Counted from the first letter of the stretch, positions 18,832-30,010 are shown. The stretch is DNA of 64,000 nt from Spodoptera frugiperda (GCF_023101765.2 NC_064212.1:1488001-1552000), one strand, 5' to 3'. Made by a program: numbers and translations. The notes: generated from the sequence alone by a model not told the origin.

Positions 18832-18968
18832 GTATAGAACGAAACTCAAGCGGAGTTCTCTTTTCAAATACAGTTAAAAAGGGATGCAAATACATTCAAT
18901 ATATACGTGCATCCCTTTCTAACTATGCTTGAGCACAGATCTCCGCTTGAGTACTATCTTTCTATAAT
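18832..18968. repeat. Foldback (MITE-like) element
   Basis: Imperfect inverted arms of about 60 bp: TATAGAAC, ACTCAAGCGGAG and AGGGATGCA on the left recur as the reverse complement on the right (TGCATCCCT, CTCCGCTTGAGT, TTCTATA). No ORF. A TA-type target site is possible but not certain. Confidence 0.65.
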
Positions 18969-19049
18969 TTAAGCCTTAGTTGGTTTGCAATAAAGGTCGT
19001 TTTAGCTTGTTTCGTCCAATGGTTACTAACTAACAAATGCAGTCGTCTG

Positions 19050-19055
19050 TTTATT
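19050..19055 (-). other. Poly(A) signal of the KIX gene
   Basis: AATAAA on the minus strand, 11 bases beyond the stop codon at 19067. That implies a very short 3' UTR. Confidence 0.6.
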
Positions 19056-19066
19056 GTATTGATGGT

Positions 19067-20524
19067 TTAAATGAAGTCGGTGAAGGTGGCGGCGTCCACC
19101 ATGAAGTCGTTGTCCTCCGCCATCGCGTCGCCTGACTGGTTTGCCGCTGGGGACACAGAAAATAATACATAAATTACGAAATTAGATATTAGTGTTACCT
19201 GCTTGTCATCTTTTGCAACTAAATACTATATATACAACTGTTCAGGGGCCTTAGTCTGCTATTACAATTGTGTCAGAATGGTCGATCACTGATCAGTGCA
19301 AGAGGGACGCAGCTATGTAGGTTGTATAGCTCCATCCCTCTCGTACTGATCAGTGATCGACCATTCTGACACAATTGTAATAGCAGACTAAGGCCCCAGT
19401 TTCAGCCTGGGCAGCATACGGTGGCGGTGTGCCCTGCATAGGCTGAAGACCGCCGTGTCCTCAGGGATGTGGTCGGCGACGGGGACCTCCCGCGAGGCCA
19501 TGGTGTGGAGTGAGGGGGATTGGGATGCCGTCTTGTCATTCTGCGAAGCAGTATCGACGAGGCGGCGAGCAAGGGTAGCTCGCCGCGCGCCGCCAGACTA
19601 GACTAGTACCTGCCTACCTCTGATGTTGCAGGTCTGCAGTCTAGCTACTTCCTTAGGTTTGGTACAGTCTTTGCTTACCATCAGGGCAGTAAACTCCGCT
19701 GTTGATAGTAATAAAAATAGGTTCTTACACATTTTCTTGAGCTGCTGCATCATGTAGACCAGCATGATGACGTACTCCGGCTTGGTCTTGGAGTTCTGGT
19801 AGATGCTGTCCTCCAGATCCGCTGCGGAGTACTCATGCAAGCCAGTCTCTTCTATGATGCTCTGCCTGTTAAACAAAAAAGGGCAAAAATAAATAAGCAT
19901 GCTTTATTGCCGAACCAGATATCTAAATATTGCTGGAGCTATCAATCTGCAGATTTTTAATTAAAGATAGCGTAGTATTTCGTATGTCCGGAGCTACACA
20001 CTGCCTAGCGGGTTACCGGGGCTTCGACTCGAAAAGCACGAGTAGGATCAGGGTGGTTTTTAGTCAGTAGGTATAAGAGTCTGACACTCCCTCTTGCCTC
20101 GCCCAAGGCGAGGAAGTTATTGGATGATTTTCCCCCTCAAAAAAAGCGTTTCGTATATAGGTAAGTAGGTATGTGCGCACTTCTTATGTTATGGTCTTAA
20201 GCAGTAAAAAAATCGCAGCGCAGCATTCTAGACATCGCATAAGAAAAACAACCGAGACAAAAATACAAGCAAGCAATATAAAAAAAACAACAACATTTTG
20301 CGCAATTATTAAAAAAGTAAATAAACAAACAAACGATTTGAAAACAATGCTCATTCGAGAGGCGATTCTATGGCGTATTATTAGGAAATTAAAGTCTCGA
20401 ATCCAACTTACATCTTGTTGACCATAGCCTGGCGGCAAGCAGCAGTCTTCCACTTATTGTTGTCATTCGTGAGGATGAATGTGTCCGAGCCGGACTGCTG
20501 CGAGCGCCCTGAGTCGATCGCCAT
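19067..20524 (-). CDS. Stand-alone KIX-domain protein, MED15 N-terminus-like
   Basis: Three exons on the minus strand, 20524-20412, 19865-19729 and 19146-19067, with GT-AG borders and phases 2 and 1, give 109 aa. The order matches the MED15 N-terminus: a short lead, then [17 protein letters not shown] (residues 22-38, compare the W-x-x-x-x-RQ-x-V motif), then the KIX helices with [20 protein letters not shown], then a short acidic tail ending FTDFI. KIX domains bind activation domains of transcription factors. MED15 itself is several hundred residues long with Gln-rich regions, absent here. Sequence identity to canonical MED15 is low, so this is a diverged KIX-only paralogue. Intron 2 holds a palindromic MITE and intron 1 a SINE. 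The start ATG is the first in frame, and there is a CpG-rich stretch just upstream. The KIX assignment is by motif reading and needs a profile search. Confidence 0.75.
19245..19397. mobile_element. Palindromic MITE with perfect 53-bp arms
   Basis: The arms 19245-19297 and 19345-19397 are exact reverse complements beginning GGGGCCTTAGTCTGC. The 47-base centre is itself partly self-complementary (GAGGGA, CAGCTAT / ATAGCT, CATCCCTC). It lies in intron 2 of the KIX gene. No coding capacity. Perfect arms imply recent insertion or ongoing homogenisation. Target duplication not clear. Confidence 0.88.
19988..20147 (+). repeat. SINE-like retroposon, family A (copy 1)
   Basis: Family A pattern: GGAGCTGCGGACTACCTAGC, GGCTCCGGCTCGAAAAGCAG, GGTGGTTTTTAGTCAGTAAG, GTCTGACACTCC, CCCAAGGCG, then GATTTTCCCCCTCAAAAAA. 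This copy ends in an A-rich tail. It lies in intron 1 of the KIX gene. Confidence 0.85.
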
Positions 20525-21005
20525 CGCTTGGGCAAAACGATCACAGAACTCGGCAGAATTCCCAAGTGAATTATACGGAATACTCCCCAGTTTAATAGCT
20601 TTTACTATCTTTATAAATCACGCGAGGACGCGCCGCTGTGCCTCCGCGAGATAAATTGGTAGACTATCAATCAATATCGTCAACGCGCATGCGCTATTTT
20701 GTTTTGACAACACTAGCCAGCGCTATGCAGCGCTGTCCTCATCTCAGACAGCGAAATTCCTACTTTATTTTTTGGAGTATAAAGTTTAAATTAATACTGG
20801 GGGATATTTTTTGCATCTGTGAGAGATGGTTGTTGGAGTTGAGGCTCTATTTCGATGGTGTTAGTGTTGATATTTATTTGGCTCGTATTACTGCAGGCTG
20901 CAGTTTGCTTAGTGCTGAAAACTTTAAACTATGATGCGTCGTGGCGGGCGTAGCGTCAGGTTGCTCTGCGCAAACTCGCCTAAAAATCTTTAATTTCATC
21001 CTACA
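20525..21005. promoter_or_regulatory. 5' flank of the KIX gene, CpG-rich in part
   Basis: From about 20610 to 20740 CpG is frequent (CACGCGAGGACGCGCCGC, CAACGCGCATGCGC) against an AT-rich background, consistent with promoter-proximal DNA of the minus-strand KIX gene. No TATA box or coding pattern is evident. The promoter role is inferred from position. Confidence 0.35.
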
Positions 21006-21225
21006 TACCTACATATTTCCCACGCAACATCACGCCTCTTATACACGGAAGGGGCAGGTAGAGGAACACCCAAATATTACCTAAATACCGATTTTCCGTC
21101 ATTTGTTTTGCCTCCACACATAATGTTGAACATTTGTGGAAAAAGAATTGCCCGTGCGGGAATTGAACCTGCGATACATAGCACAGCAGCCAGTCGCCCA
21201 GCCACTGCACAAATATCCGTAGCGA
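21006..21225 (-). repeat. tRNA-derived SINE fragment
   Basis: Contains the minus-strand B-box-like GGGAATTGAACCTGCGA followed by CAGCAGCCAGTCGCCCAGCC. The 21006-21080 part resembles the tail of family B (CAACATCACGCCTCTTATAC). Likely one degraded or two adjacent SINEs. Confidence 0.6.
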
Positions 21226-21477
21226 GGGTCCATAAAGGCAAATTAAAGTACATATTATTGCCTTCCAATCGTTTGACGGGTTTGCGGATTCTGGCTACCT
21301 CGTATTGGTACCAAACTACTCACTCTACTCTTATATACCTATAACAGCCACACTTTTTTACAAACTTTACCCTACACTAGGATTTTCTCATGTGTTGTGG
21401 GTGCGTTTACAAACATACAAGTTCATATACCTACACATGACACCCAAACCTGAAACAACAAATTGTGGATCGCACAG

Positions 21478-21565
21478 TTGCTCCGTGCGGGAACCAAACC
21501 TACGATACGTTGCACGGCAGCCAGTTACGAAGCCACCGCGCCAATCGTGCGGTCAACTTTGTGCG
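21478..21565 (-). repeat. tRNA-like SINE head, family C
   Basis: CCGTGCGGGAACCAAACC, then TTGCACGGCAGCCAGTTACG, then CCACCGCGCCAATCGTGCGG. The same tRNA-like head appears at 34690-34760 and in degraded form near 21150. Not a functional tRNA gene: the body continues without a cloverleaf end. Confidence 0.65.
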
Positions 21566-21590
21566 TAACGAGAGAGCCATGACAAAGCTT

Positions 21591-21727
21591 TCCGGAGCTG
21601 CGGACTACTTAGCGGGTTACCGGGGCTCCGGCTCGAAAAGCAGGAGTAGGAACTAGGTGGTTTTTAGTCGGTAAGAGACACTTACTAGCTCTCGCCTCGT
21701 CCAAGACGAGATAGATGATTTTACCCT
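21591..21727 (+). repeat. SINE-like retroposon, family A (copy 2)
   Basis: Has the family A head, core and tail (GGAGCTGCGGACTAC, GGCTCGAAAAGCAGGAGTAG, GGTGGTTTTTAGTCGGTAAG). The tail is diverged. Confidence 0.8.
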
Positions 21728-21884
21728 AACCTCTAGATTTGAAAAGAGAGAGAAAGAAATTATTTTCATAATAATTGGGCTCATTGAAAGCCAAGATTAA
21801 GCGAATCCGTTCAAAATGATTGCTTTTTGTAGTATCCTTTCTTCAGTAGGTACTTTACTGCAAGTATGTGATACCGTCTGTACA

Positions 21885-22140
21885 ATGTACACCCACTTTT
21901 CACAATTTATACCTATTGTAAGTCCCATGTAATGGTGGTGGTAAGCCGGTGGTGAGCCTATTGCCATATAGGTACCGGGCACATTTCCAGTCTCCGTGCT
22001 ACTACTGAGAAATTTTCGAAAAACCGAAAAAAGCCCAGCAATACTTTCCCGGCAGTCGCACTTGCAACCACTCGGCCAACGAGGCAGTCATAATGTGCAC
22101 CTCTGCCTACCCCTTCGGGGATAAAAAGGTGTGACGATGT
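21885..22140 (-). repeat. tRNA-derived SINE, family B
   Basis: Minus-strand copy with TACACCCACTTTTCAC, AAGTCCCATGTAATGG, GAGCCTATTGCCATATA, GAGAAATTTTCGAAAAACCG and, at its far end, the GTGCACCTCTGCCTACCCC block in the opposite orientation. The copy is therefore rearranged or composite. Confidence 0.75.
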
Positions 22141-25100
22141 GATGCCATCTATCGTTTACTTAAGAATTTAAGAGAGGGACTAACTTTCTACAAAATCTTT
22201 GGTTGAACAGCAAATGATTTTGAGCGTTGGAGGTTGCTATTCTACCTTGTGGAAATTAGTTACGGAGTGCGATCAGAGATGACGTTAGTAGTACTCTTCT
22301 ATTTTAGTGTACTGATATTTTTTTAACATTCGATGGGCTTCGTTTCAGTGTATCGCAGGTTTGACTCACTTAGATAATCTATTTTTGTTTGATCTAACCC
22401 TTCAGATTAGCCCTAAGGTTTTTACTAACCATTTCGACTATTTTTGTATCGTACGTTACACATTCCGATTTTCCCTAGAGGGCTTCGAAAATTTTCAAGG
22501 GTTATTTTTTTAGCTAGAACCACTAGTTTTCGAGCGGGTTAAGACTATTTTTAATCTAACTTATTGTCGAAAATTCATTGATAATATTATGTTTAAGGAG
22601 AGTTTATGAATAGGTTCATTGCTATTTTCATTGTGGTTTCTACTATAGGTCCTGGCTTACAGGAGTTGCAGCGGTTTTGTGAGATTGTGGCTTGTCTCAT
22701 ATAAGGCAAAATATTCAAAGTCAGTATCAAAGGGTGTCTCGAGGAAAATCAGATTTTGCGGAAAATAAAAATCATGTAATAATATGTGATAAATAATTTA
22801 TTGTCTGGCGGTATTTTTACAATATCATTGTATGCCTACAACAGTTTACTTCATTAATTGTTATTATCACTTTAATTCAACGTCTTAAATATAATAATGT
22901 TGCATTTTAAACATTGGTAGGTACTGATGGGTGTCTTAAATTATTTTTTGTCCTAGCAGCAACCGATTTCAAATTTGAAGTTGCCATGCCTTTCACATTT
23001 TACATATTATGAAGTATTTTTAAGAGCTTCTATAATTTTAATCATATTCTAACGTATTCACGTTATATGGCAGTAGGTTACTTATAAAGGAATATCATAT
23101 TTTTTATGTTTTAAGCGTTTACAATTAAATTTGAAGTGAAGTGAAATTCTTTTAGATATTTGGTGTTTTATGAATCTAATATGTGATAGTTAATAAAATA
23201 ATAATTTAAGACATCCATCTATTACGAAACATATAAGGATTTTATTCGAGATGACGCTTCTACATTAAAAACTATGTTTTTACTGAGAACACAGTTATGG
23301 CACATAACATCAGATGCTGTGTTTCGTTTCAACCTTTTTTCTTTTACATAAAATGTCATGATTTTTTACGTTTTACTCTACTGAATTTTTAAGTCGTTAG
23401 CAGAAGTGGTTTTTCTTTAATTTCAGAATGAAAAATGGAAAACTTATATGTATTTTGAAATTAATGTTGTTTTAGATTTTGAAAGTGTTGCTATCTTACA
23501 AAATTTTATAGAGTAGTATTGCCAGAAGAGTTATATAATAATAGCCTACACAATGGTAGTTTTGTTAATGCATTTTTAAATCACTTCTGCCAACGACCAG
23601 TCCACTAAATACGTCATAATGGAAGATCGATAACATTTTTTTGATTTTGTACCTATATTTTTTAATCGCAACACTGATTCGAGACTCATTCCTTTATAGA
23701 CAGACAAAACATAAAAGTTACACAAATTACAATAATTATACGTAGGGAACAAGTCTTGTAGTTACTTATTCTACACTATATTTAATGAGATAACTATAAA
23801 TGCAAATTACGATTAATCTAGCGATGCTTTGGCATTGACAAAACATGGTATTTTACTGTTTGCCCAGAACATTTTGGGGTGGCGCTGCTTGCTATGGAAA
23901 ATTGTTAGTTCCAATTTTCGCCGCGTGCCAAAATATACTGGGCACACAGTTTTTTTTTTATTACACTTACGTTTTGTTACATTTAGTTCGGGAATGATAA
24001 ATACTGCGGTTAACCAGTTGTAAACTGTTTTAAGGAAAGGAATTGTAAAATGTACATTTTTAATTGCTGAAAGTTTGCGTTCTTGTAAGCTTTAAAAACC
24101 ATTTAGAATATATATTGGGCATAATTTTGTATAAATACGTTAAAATTATATAGGTACATAGATCATCGATCTAAATAAATATTTTATCTGAAGACACATT
24201 CTTCGACAGGTTATTTGTAGAATCAGTTTCAAGTGACAAGAACGCAAAGTTGTAATTTTTTGAAAACACAATGTTTTAAAAAACGACACTGGTAAATCAA
24301 AACCATATTATGGAATCAGCACCTGCTTCATGGAGTAGATAAATTCGCCTAATAATTAATTAATATTAAACAAAAATTAACAACAAAATCAAGAACAATC
24401 ACTTAGAATGAATGGTAATAATATTTAGTAATATCTTTACATATATTTACAATTTTGGTAATATTGTTTTAACCGTATACTAATACAAAGACGAAGTTTA
24501 ACTTTTAACTAGGAATTTACAGTAACAGAGTAACAAAAACCTTAAAATTATTGAGGGCTTGTATGTACATTAGCCAATATATTAAGAACTTTTTACCTTA
24601 AGAACTTAAATGAGCAAGAACTTTTATGAGTTTTTACTCAATTGAGTTCTAAAGGTTTTTAAGGATTAAGAAAAAACATTCATTAGCTTCTCCTACGCCA
24701 TTTGCGACCACCATAACATCACAAACGGTGGCGTAACTTAAGCTGAATTTCATATTTTGCCTTTTACATTTTTATATTTTAACATCGAATCGAAAATTTG
24801 AAACATCGATTTGGCATTGATATGCAGTACAAGATAAATTTTATAATCATTAATTTATTGCACAATCATTTAATTTTAATTTATTTCAAACGAGAGGATA
24901 CATTCTTAGTCTAGGATTAATTACAAGAAATTCTGGTGAAGCAACTTAAGCAATTATGGTTTCTGCGAGCAATATTTTCAGAGTAAACATTGATATACAC
25001 AGGACTTACAGTTACATATCGCCATTACGTGAGATTTCATCAAAATAACTTTAGAACCATGTAAAATAGTACCACACCTTTATAATAACCGAAAACAAGA

Positions 25101-25299
25101 TAGTGTTAGAAAATGAATCTACATGATTTCAGTTTATTGCGCTTTAATCCAAAAAGATTTACGGGGTACAATAATAGATGGCGCTACTAGTCACATTAAT
25201 TTCATGTTCTTTGATGAAACTCTACGAAAATGGGATATCAACTTAGCCTGCAACTCACACAAATATATTTAGTACGCCAAGTGTCTATAAGATTGACAT
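22141..25299 (-). other. Low-repeat AT-rich region, probable ush 3' UTR and flank
   Basis: No SINE, LINE or long ORF is visible from about 22700 to 25299, unlike the rest of the window. The ush stop is at 25300. Candidate minus-strand AATAAA signals lie at 25133-25138, near 24850, near 24888 and near 22797, so the 3' UTR could be 0.2 to 2.5 kb. Repeat-free, AT-rich DNA directly after a regulator gene fits a long 3' UTR, but only transcripts can settle this. 22141-22700 shows nothing recognisable. Confidence 0.4.
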
Positions 25300-27783
25300 T
25301 CATAGCACTGGCGTGTCTGTAACCCTTGCGGGCGTGGGCACATTATTGTTGGCCGTCGCATCTTGATTGTTGGCGGTACAATAAAACTGCTTGTGAGCCT
25401 TATAAGTGTTGACGTACTTGAAGGAAATGTCACAAGACTTGCAGTAGTTTGGAGTTTCCTCGAGTTCTGTCTCGGGTTCCTTCTTGATGTCGACCGTGGG
25501 GGGAGGAGGGACGGGGGACGTCTGTTCCTCCTCCGGCTCATCCGTCGCGTGGACGAGTCGCGCGTGTCGCACGACATTGCCGCGGTACGTGGATGTGTAC
25601 GCGCAGCTGCCGCACCGATGCACGCGCTCCCCGCCGCCCACCGCTGGGCTGGGGGACGTCGCTTCACGGCTGTCCTCTTCTAAAACGCACGAGATGTAAC
25701 TTTCTTCCTGAAATAGACGAAGTTTTAAATGTTAATATCGAAGTGGTATTAAAGTGGCTAAAAGAGATTGGTTTAGAAGAAACTGTTTTTGTATGTAAAG
25801 GGCTCTTTGCCATATTTATTTGATTAGGATAACAACTTAATAATAGTGTTTAGTGATAACATCTTACCTGCAAATCAGCAGGCTTCTTGTTGTTGAAGTG
25901 CATACGTATGTGCGTGCGCATGCCTCGCAGTGTGTTGCCCCGGTACCGGCAGATGGTGCAGCGGAATGCCTTCACACCGGCGTGCGCGTCCATGTGGCGC
26001 TGCGCGGCCGCCGCTGTCGGGGACACCACGTCGCAGCAAGGACACTTCCACCCTCCCTCTGACCCAGACGTAGGTCGCGGAACTTCAGGCACACTCCGAG
26101 GAGATCGAGTCTCACGTTTAGTGCAATAGTACGACTGATGAGTCGTCAGGTTGTCCAGCGAACTGAAGTGTATTCCACACGCCAGACATATCAGTTGGCG
26201 GTACTGAGGCGGCGGACCAGGCTCTGGTGGCGCGGGACTCGCGCGCTCCTCACCACCTCCAGCTGAGCAGTAATGTCGCTTGTGTATGCGATAGTTCTCG
26301 TACTTACAAAACACGATGTTGCATTCCTTGCATTTAGAAACTCCCTGTTTCACAAGCACTTGAGGAGATGCACCAGTCACAGGTAGTTCTGATGCCAAGC
26401 GTAATGCTAAGGCAGGTGGCAAGATTGCAGGAGGAACTATGGGTGCGAATTTCTCTTCGGGAGGTGACGGCACACTTGGAGGTTTGGGAGTAGGCCCTCT
26501 TGAGTTTAATCGCCGTCGCTTTGGTGAACTTTCTGCACTTGGTGAGGAAGACCGCCGTGAAGGAGACGGCGTTCCTGGAGATCCTGGTAGAGAAGGAGCA
26601 CAAACTATTTGCTCAGGAGTCGTCGACCGTATTCTATTTTCTTTTTCATGTTCATCAGTGACCACTGATTCTGGGGACCGCCGAACACTAAGATCTAGTG
26701 GAGTCACACCTCCATCTCTTGATGGCTCTCGAGGTCGGTTGGCTGATTTTAACACCTCGGTTTCTTTTCCATCAGAGTTAATATTTGATAATGCCCGACT
26801 GATTGGTTGGAATGTTCCATTTGGTAACAGAAAGCATGGCGTGTCCGGGTCTGGTAGTGTTGCACCAGGGAGAGTACTGGCGCCCCGTAGTAATGAGTAC
26901 GGTACAATGAGAATAGGATTCGTGGGTAACGCAAGTGCGTATTGGTTTTGGTTTTGTGCTGGTGGTGTGGCTCCAGGTGATGGAGGGGCAGACCCTGAGG
27001 TTGCTGAGCCACCTCGAGCTGCAGCCAAAGCTTGTTTCACGACTTGTCTCGTACTACAATAGTGTTGCTTGTGAGCACGATATGTTTTTATTGAGCTAAA
27101 GCGAATATCACAATCAGCGCAGTAACGGTCTTGCACTGGTGGACCGTCTGTGACTTCTCCGTTTGAGGTCGGCGTTGGCGCTGGAGTACCACTGCTGACC
27201 GGAGATGAGGAATGCATCCTCATGTGGCGGTTCAAGCTCACTTTTTTGTCTGCACTATATGAACAATACGTGCAAGCGTACTGCTTACCAGCAGGTCGCG
27301 GAGTTTTCGCATCACTGCTGGACTCATCTGCTGCAGGATCAGATGAGGCATTCGGCCCTTCTGTGGGTTTTGGAAGTCTATTTGAACAATAATGTTCTTG
27401 ATGTGCTTGTAGCGTACTTAACGATGAGTAGCGTATACCACAAGGTTTGCATACATAGCTCGGAGGACCAGACCCTGGGAATAGCCCTGGGAACGCAGCC
27501 GCCGTTAGGGCGAGATAGTCTCTCGCGGCTTGTGGTGCTGCTGCTGGTGGCGGTGGAGGAGATGGTGAGGGTGGCTCATGTTTGAGCGTCGTCGCCTGCG
27601 GTGCCAGCGCAGGGTCTGTAGCAAGGCTGGTGTTGAGGCGCAAGCGAGGTGGTGAGGCAGCAGGTGAGCCCCCCGAGGCTGGTGAGGCGCCACCGCTGGA
27701 CGCGGCACGCTCCCCCTCTGAGCTGGGCGTGCGAGGTTCTCCCGGCATCGCCTCGCTCTCGTTTCCCCATTCCTCGTCCTCAC
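25300..27783 (-). CDS. ush: u-shaped / Friend-of-GATA (FOG) multi-zinc-finger cofactor, 3' exons
   Basis: Two coding exons, 27783-25868 and 25707-25300, joined in phase 0 over a 160-bp intron, encode the last 774 residues. The acceptor at 27784 is phase 1, so 5' exons lie upstream (higher coordinates). There are nine zinc fingers. By residue of this part: C2HC 112-133, C2H2 171-191, C2HC 222-243, C2HC 485-506, C2HC 533-554, C2H2 581-601, C2H2 609-629, then in the last exon a C2H2 and a final C2HC (YCKSCDISFKYVNTYKAHKQ, then FYC). PLDLSVRR (362-369) is a CtBP-binding motif. PKRRRL (421-426) may be a nuclear signal. Drosophila U-shaped and FOG-1 also have nine fingers. The protein binds GATA factors through C2HC fingers and recruits co-repressors in blood, heart and bristle development. 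Pro/Ser-rich linkers separate the fingers. Confidence 0.93.
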
Positions 27784-29476
27784 CTGAAAATAAAAACAAT
27801 ACAAGTGAGAATGTATCGCGTGCGCACCTAAATGCAGAATATTGCAGCAAAAAGAATGAATGCCATATCGACTCCTATTAGTGTTGTTAATAGCTATGTG
27901 ATGGCGAGTTGGCAGCGACGTCCCGCGATAGTCGTCACTCGTCACGTTTCGTCTCGTATCTGTCGACGTCAGTCAGATGGAGCCTCGCGAGTCGAGGCAT
28001 ACATTAGCGCTCCTAATTGAGACGTGGCCGCGCTATGTAAATGTCGCCGCGTGGGTGGGGCGCGAGCACCGGCCACTCGTCTTAACAAATGCGAGAAATG
28101 TGGACGAGATTAAGTTCGCGCACTCGGATGGTTGATCCGTCATTACGGCCGATGCTCGTCCATCAATATCGTGCGCGGGCCCGCGGCCAAACAGAACAAA
28201 AACTTAACGGACCCCGTTGTAATTGGATCTGATTTCCAGAAAACGCTCGCTCACCTTCCTTTTTGAGCGACAACGATCTCTACCGAGCGAGGAATTAACC
28301 TATCTTTCGCGCAGCGATCTCGACTCAAAACGCCAATTAATGAGAGGCTCAACTTCATTCTCCTGGCCCTGTGAAGATCATTATATGGGCACGACAGCGA
28401 GATGGACGCGACGATTGGTGCGGCCGCGCACCGACCGCCATCTCGCGGTAACGAACACTGCTCGGATCGGATTGCGTTCGGGTCACGCTATCCTAGTGTG
28501 CGCGCGTTCCGATTGGTCATTACGATTGCTCGGTGACGCGCGATTGGCCGACTAATGCTGCCTTTATCTGGCAGCTTAATGTTAGCGTCATACCGAACGC
28601 GAGCTTATCGCGGTTCGTTAGTCGCGCTCCAGCTTCTGTTTTTCGCTAAATAAGTTATAAGCTTGTGATTGTTGGCTTGGCGAAAGGTTGTCCGGACAAT
28701 CAGATAGATGGCGTGACTCGGTGTCGTTTATGCAGCGCTCGCGAACTGAACGTCGATTCGTTAAATGATATACATCTGTGCCCTTTGTCTTTATAAACAT
28801 GTCATTGCGTCTGTACAAGAGAGAAACATGCGACTCATGTATTCGTTGAAAGCTAGCCCGCATAGTTTGACTAGGAGGTACAATGAGCTGGTTAGATTAG
28901 GTGTACCCTTTGACTGCAAAGTTGCTTCACGGATGCAGGAGAACAATGCATGTTGTTGGAAATGTGTATAATTATGTAATGGAATTTAATGTTAAATGTT
29001 ATTTGAAACAAGGCCGACAAGCGTCATACACGTGCCTACACACGTAGGGAAAAAACAAAGCGGCCATCTTGTTAAGGTTTTATCTGGTTGGAGATCAGGG
29101 TCCAATTAAAATAGTCGTGCATCGGTGGCGTCACAATCGCAGTGATTCAAATCTGTGATTGTGACGCCCGTGAGCGATCACCTAGGACGCGCGCTACCAC
29201 GGGCCGCGGACCACAATCTCGCCTGATAAGTCACCGTAATCGCTGAGCACTCAAGACTATCTAAGATAGCAGAATAAATAAATATGGACGCTCATTAAAT
29301 ATTTGTTTAGGTACTTGTATAAATACAGCGTAAGTGAATGGTAGTCATTTGTGTCCTGACTTTGTTAAGACCTTCGCTGTCGCTGTTAATCTTCACATTG
29401 AAAGTTCATCAAGTTACTTCGTATAATAAATTATTATGTTGTCAGCAGCTATTTCACTCATTCATTTTGTTTTGTG
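27784..29476. other. ush intron/upstream DNA with GC-rich stretch 27900-28620
   Basis: No further ush exon could be recognised. From about 27900 to 28620 CpG and GC content are clearly above the surroundings (for example GTGCGCGGGCCCGCGGCC near 28172, GGTGCGGCCGCGCACCGACC near 28418), consistent with a regulatory region or an unrecognised 5' exon or promoter. After 28650 the sequence returns to AT-rich. A hairpin lies at 29127-29168. Confidence 0.4.
29127..29168. repeat. Short hairpin
   Basis: GGCGTCACAATCGCAG (29127-29142) and CTGTGATTGTGACGCC (29153-29168) pair with one mismatch around a 10-base loop. Function unknown; could be a remnant foldback element. Confidence 0.7.
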
Positions 29477-29615
29477 AGCCTATTGCCATACACTGGGCAC
29501 CATTCCAGTCTCCGTGCCGCCACTGAGAAATTTTCGAAAAGCTGGCCCAGTAATCGCTCGCCCGGAAACCTCGAACGCAGTCGCATTTGCAACCACTCGA
29601 CCAGTGAGACAGACC
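29477..29615 (-). repeat. tRNA-derived SINE, family B
   Basis: GAGCCTATTGCCATACACTG, CCAGTCTCCGTGCC, GAGAAATTTTCGAAAAGC, then a head region with GCAACCACTCGACCAGTGAG. Confidence 0.75.
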
Positions 29616-30010
29616 AAACCAAAGGGAAATATGAAAGAAAATACTTCAAAATTTTACAAAGATATATCAGATTTAAGCTTCATATTTTCACTTAACACTC
29701 ATTCAACCGCCAATGGTAGTGGTCCCCAGATGAATGACATTCGCCTCGAATTCAACTCGATTGTAAGATAGACCGAGATAAAAACTAAAACATCGAATAT
29801 AAATTAATGTCATACATCTAAGCTACATTAATATCTCGTTCATGATGACTGTCCCCTTGATCATATCTAATGATAGATTTCTTTTTGTGATCGCTAGATG
29901 GCAGCATATATTATAATATGAAGAGTGAGCACCTCTTTGCGAAATTGTACACATGCGTGAAATATATTTTTTTAATTGTATACTGTGTTGTAAGCACATT
30001 TACAAACAAA
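29616..30010. other. Non-coding interval, nothing seen
   Basis: AT-rich, no ORF pattern or repeat recognised. Confidence 0.4.

Noticed and set aside
20173..20453. ORFs on both strands in intron 1 of the KIX gene
   Set aside because: They overlap the true exon 1 in wrong frames and A-rich intron sequence.
25363..25683. Plus-strand ORFs over the last ush exon
   Set aside because: Antisense shadows; no motif and no splice context.
26439..27062. 207-codon plus-strand ORF within u-shaped
   Set aside because: It is the antisense shadow of the GC-rich, Pro/Ser-rich ush exon; the minus frame carries all zinc fingers.
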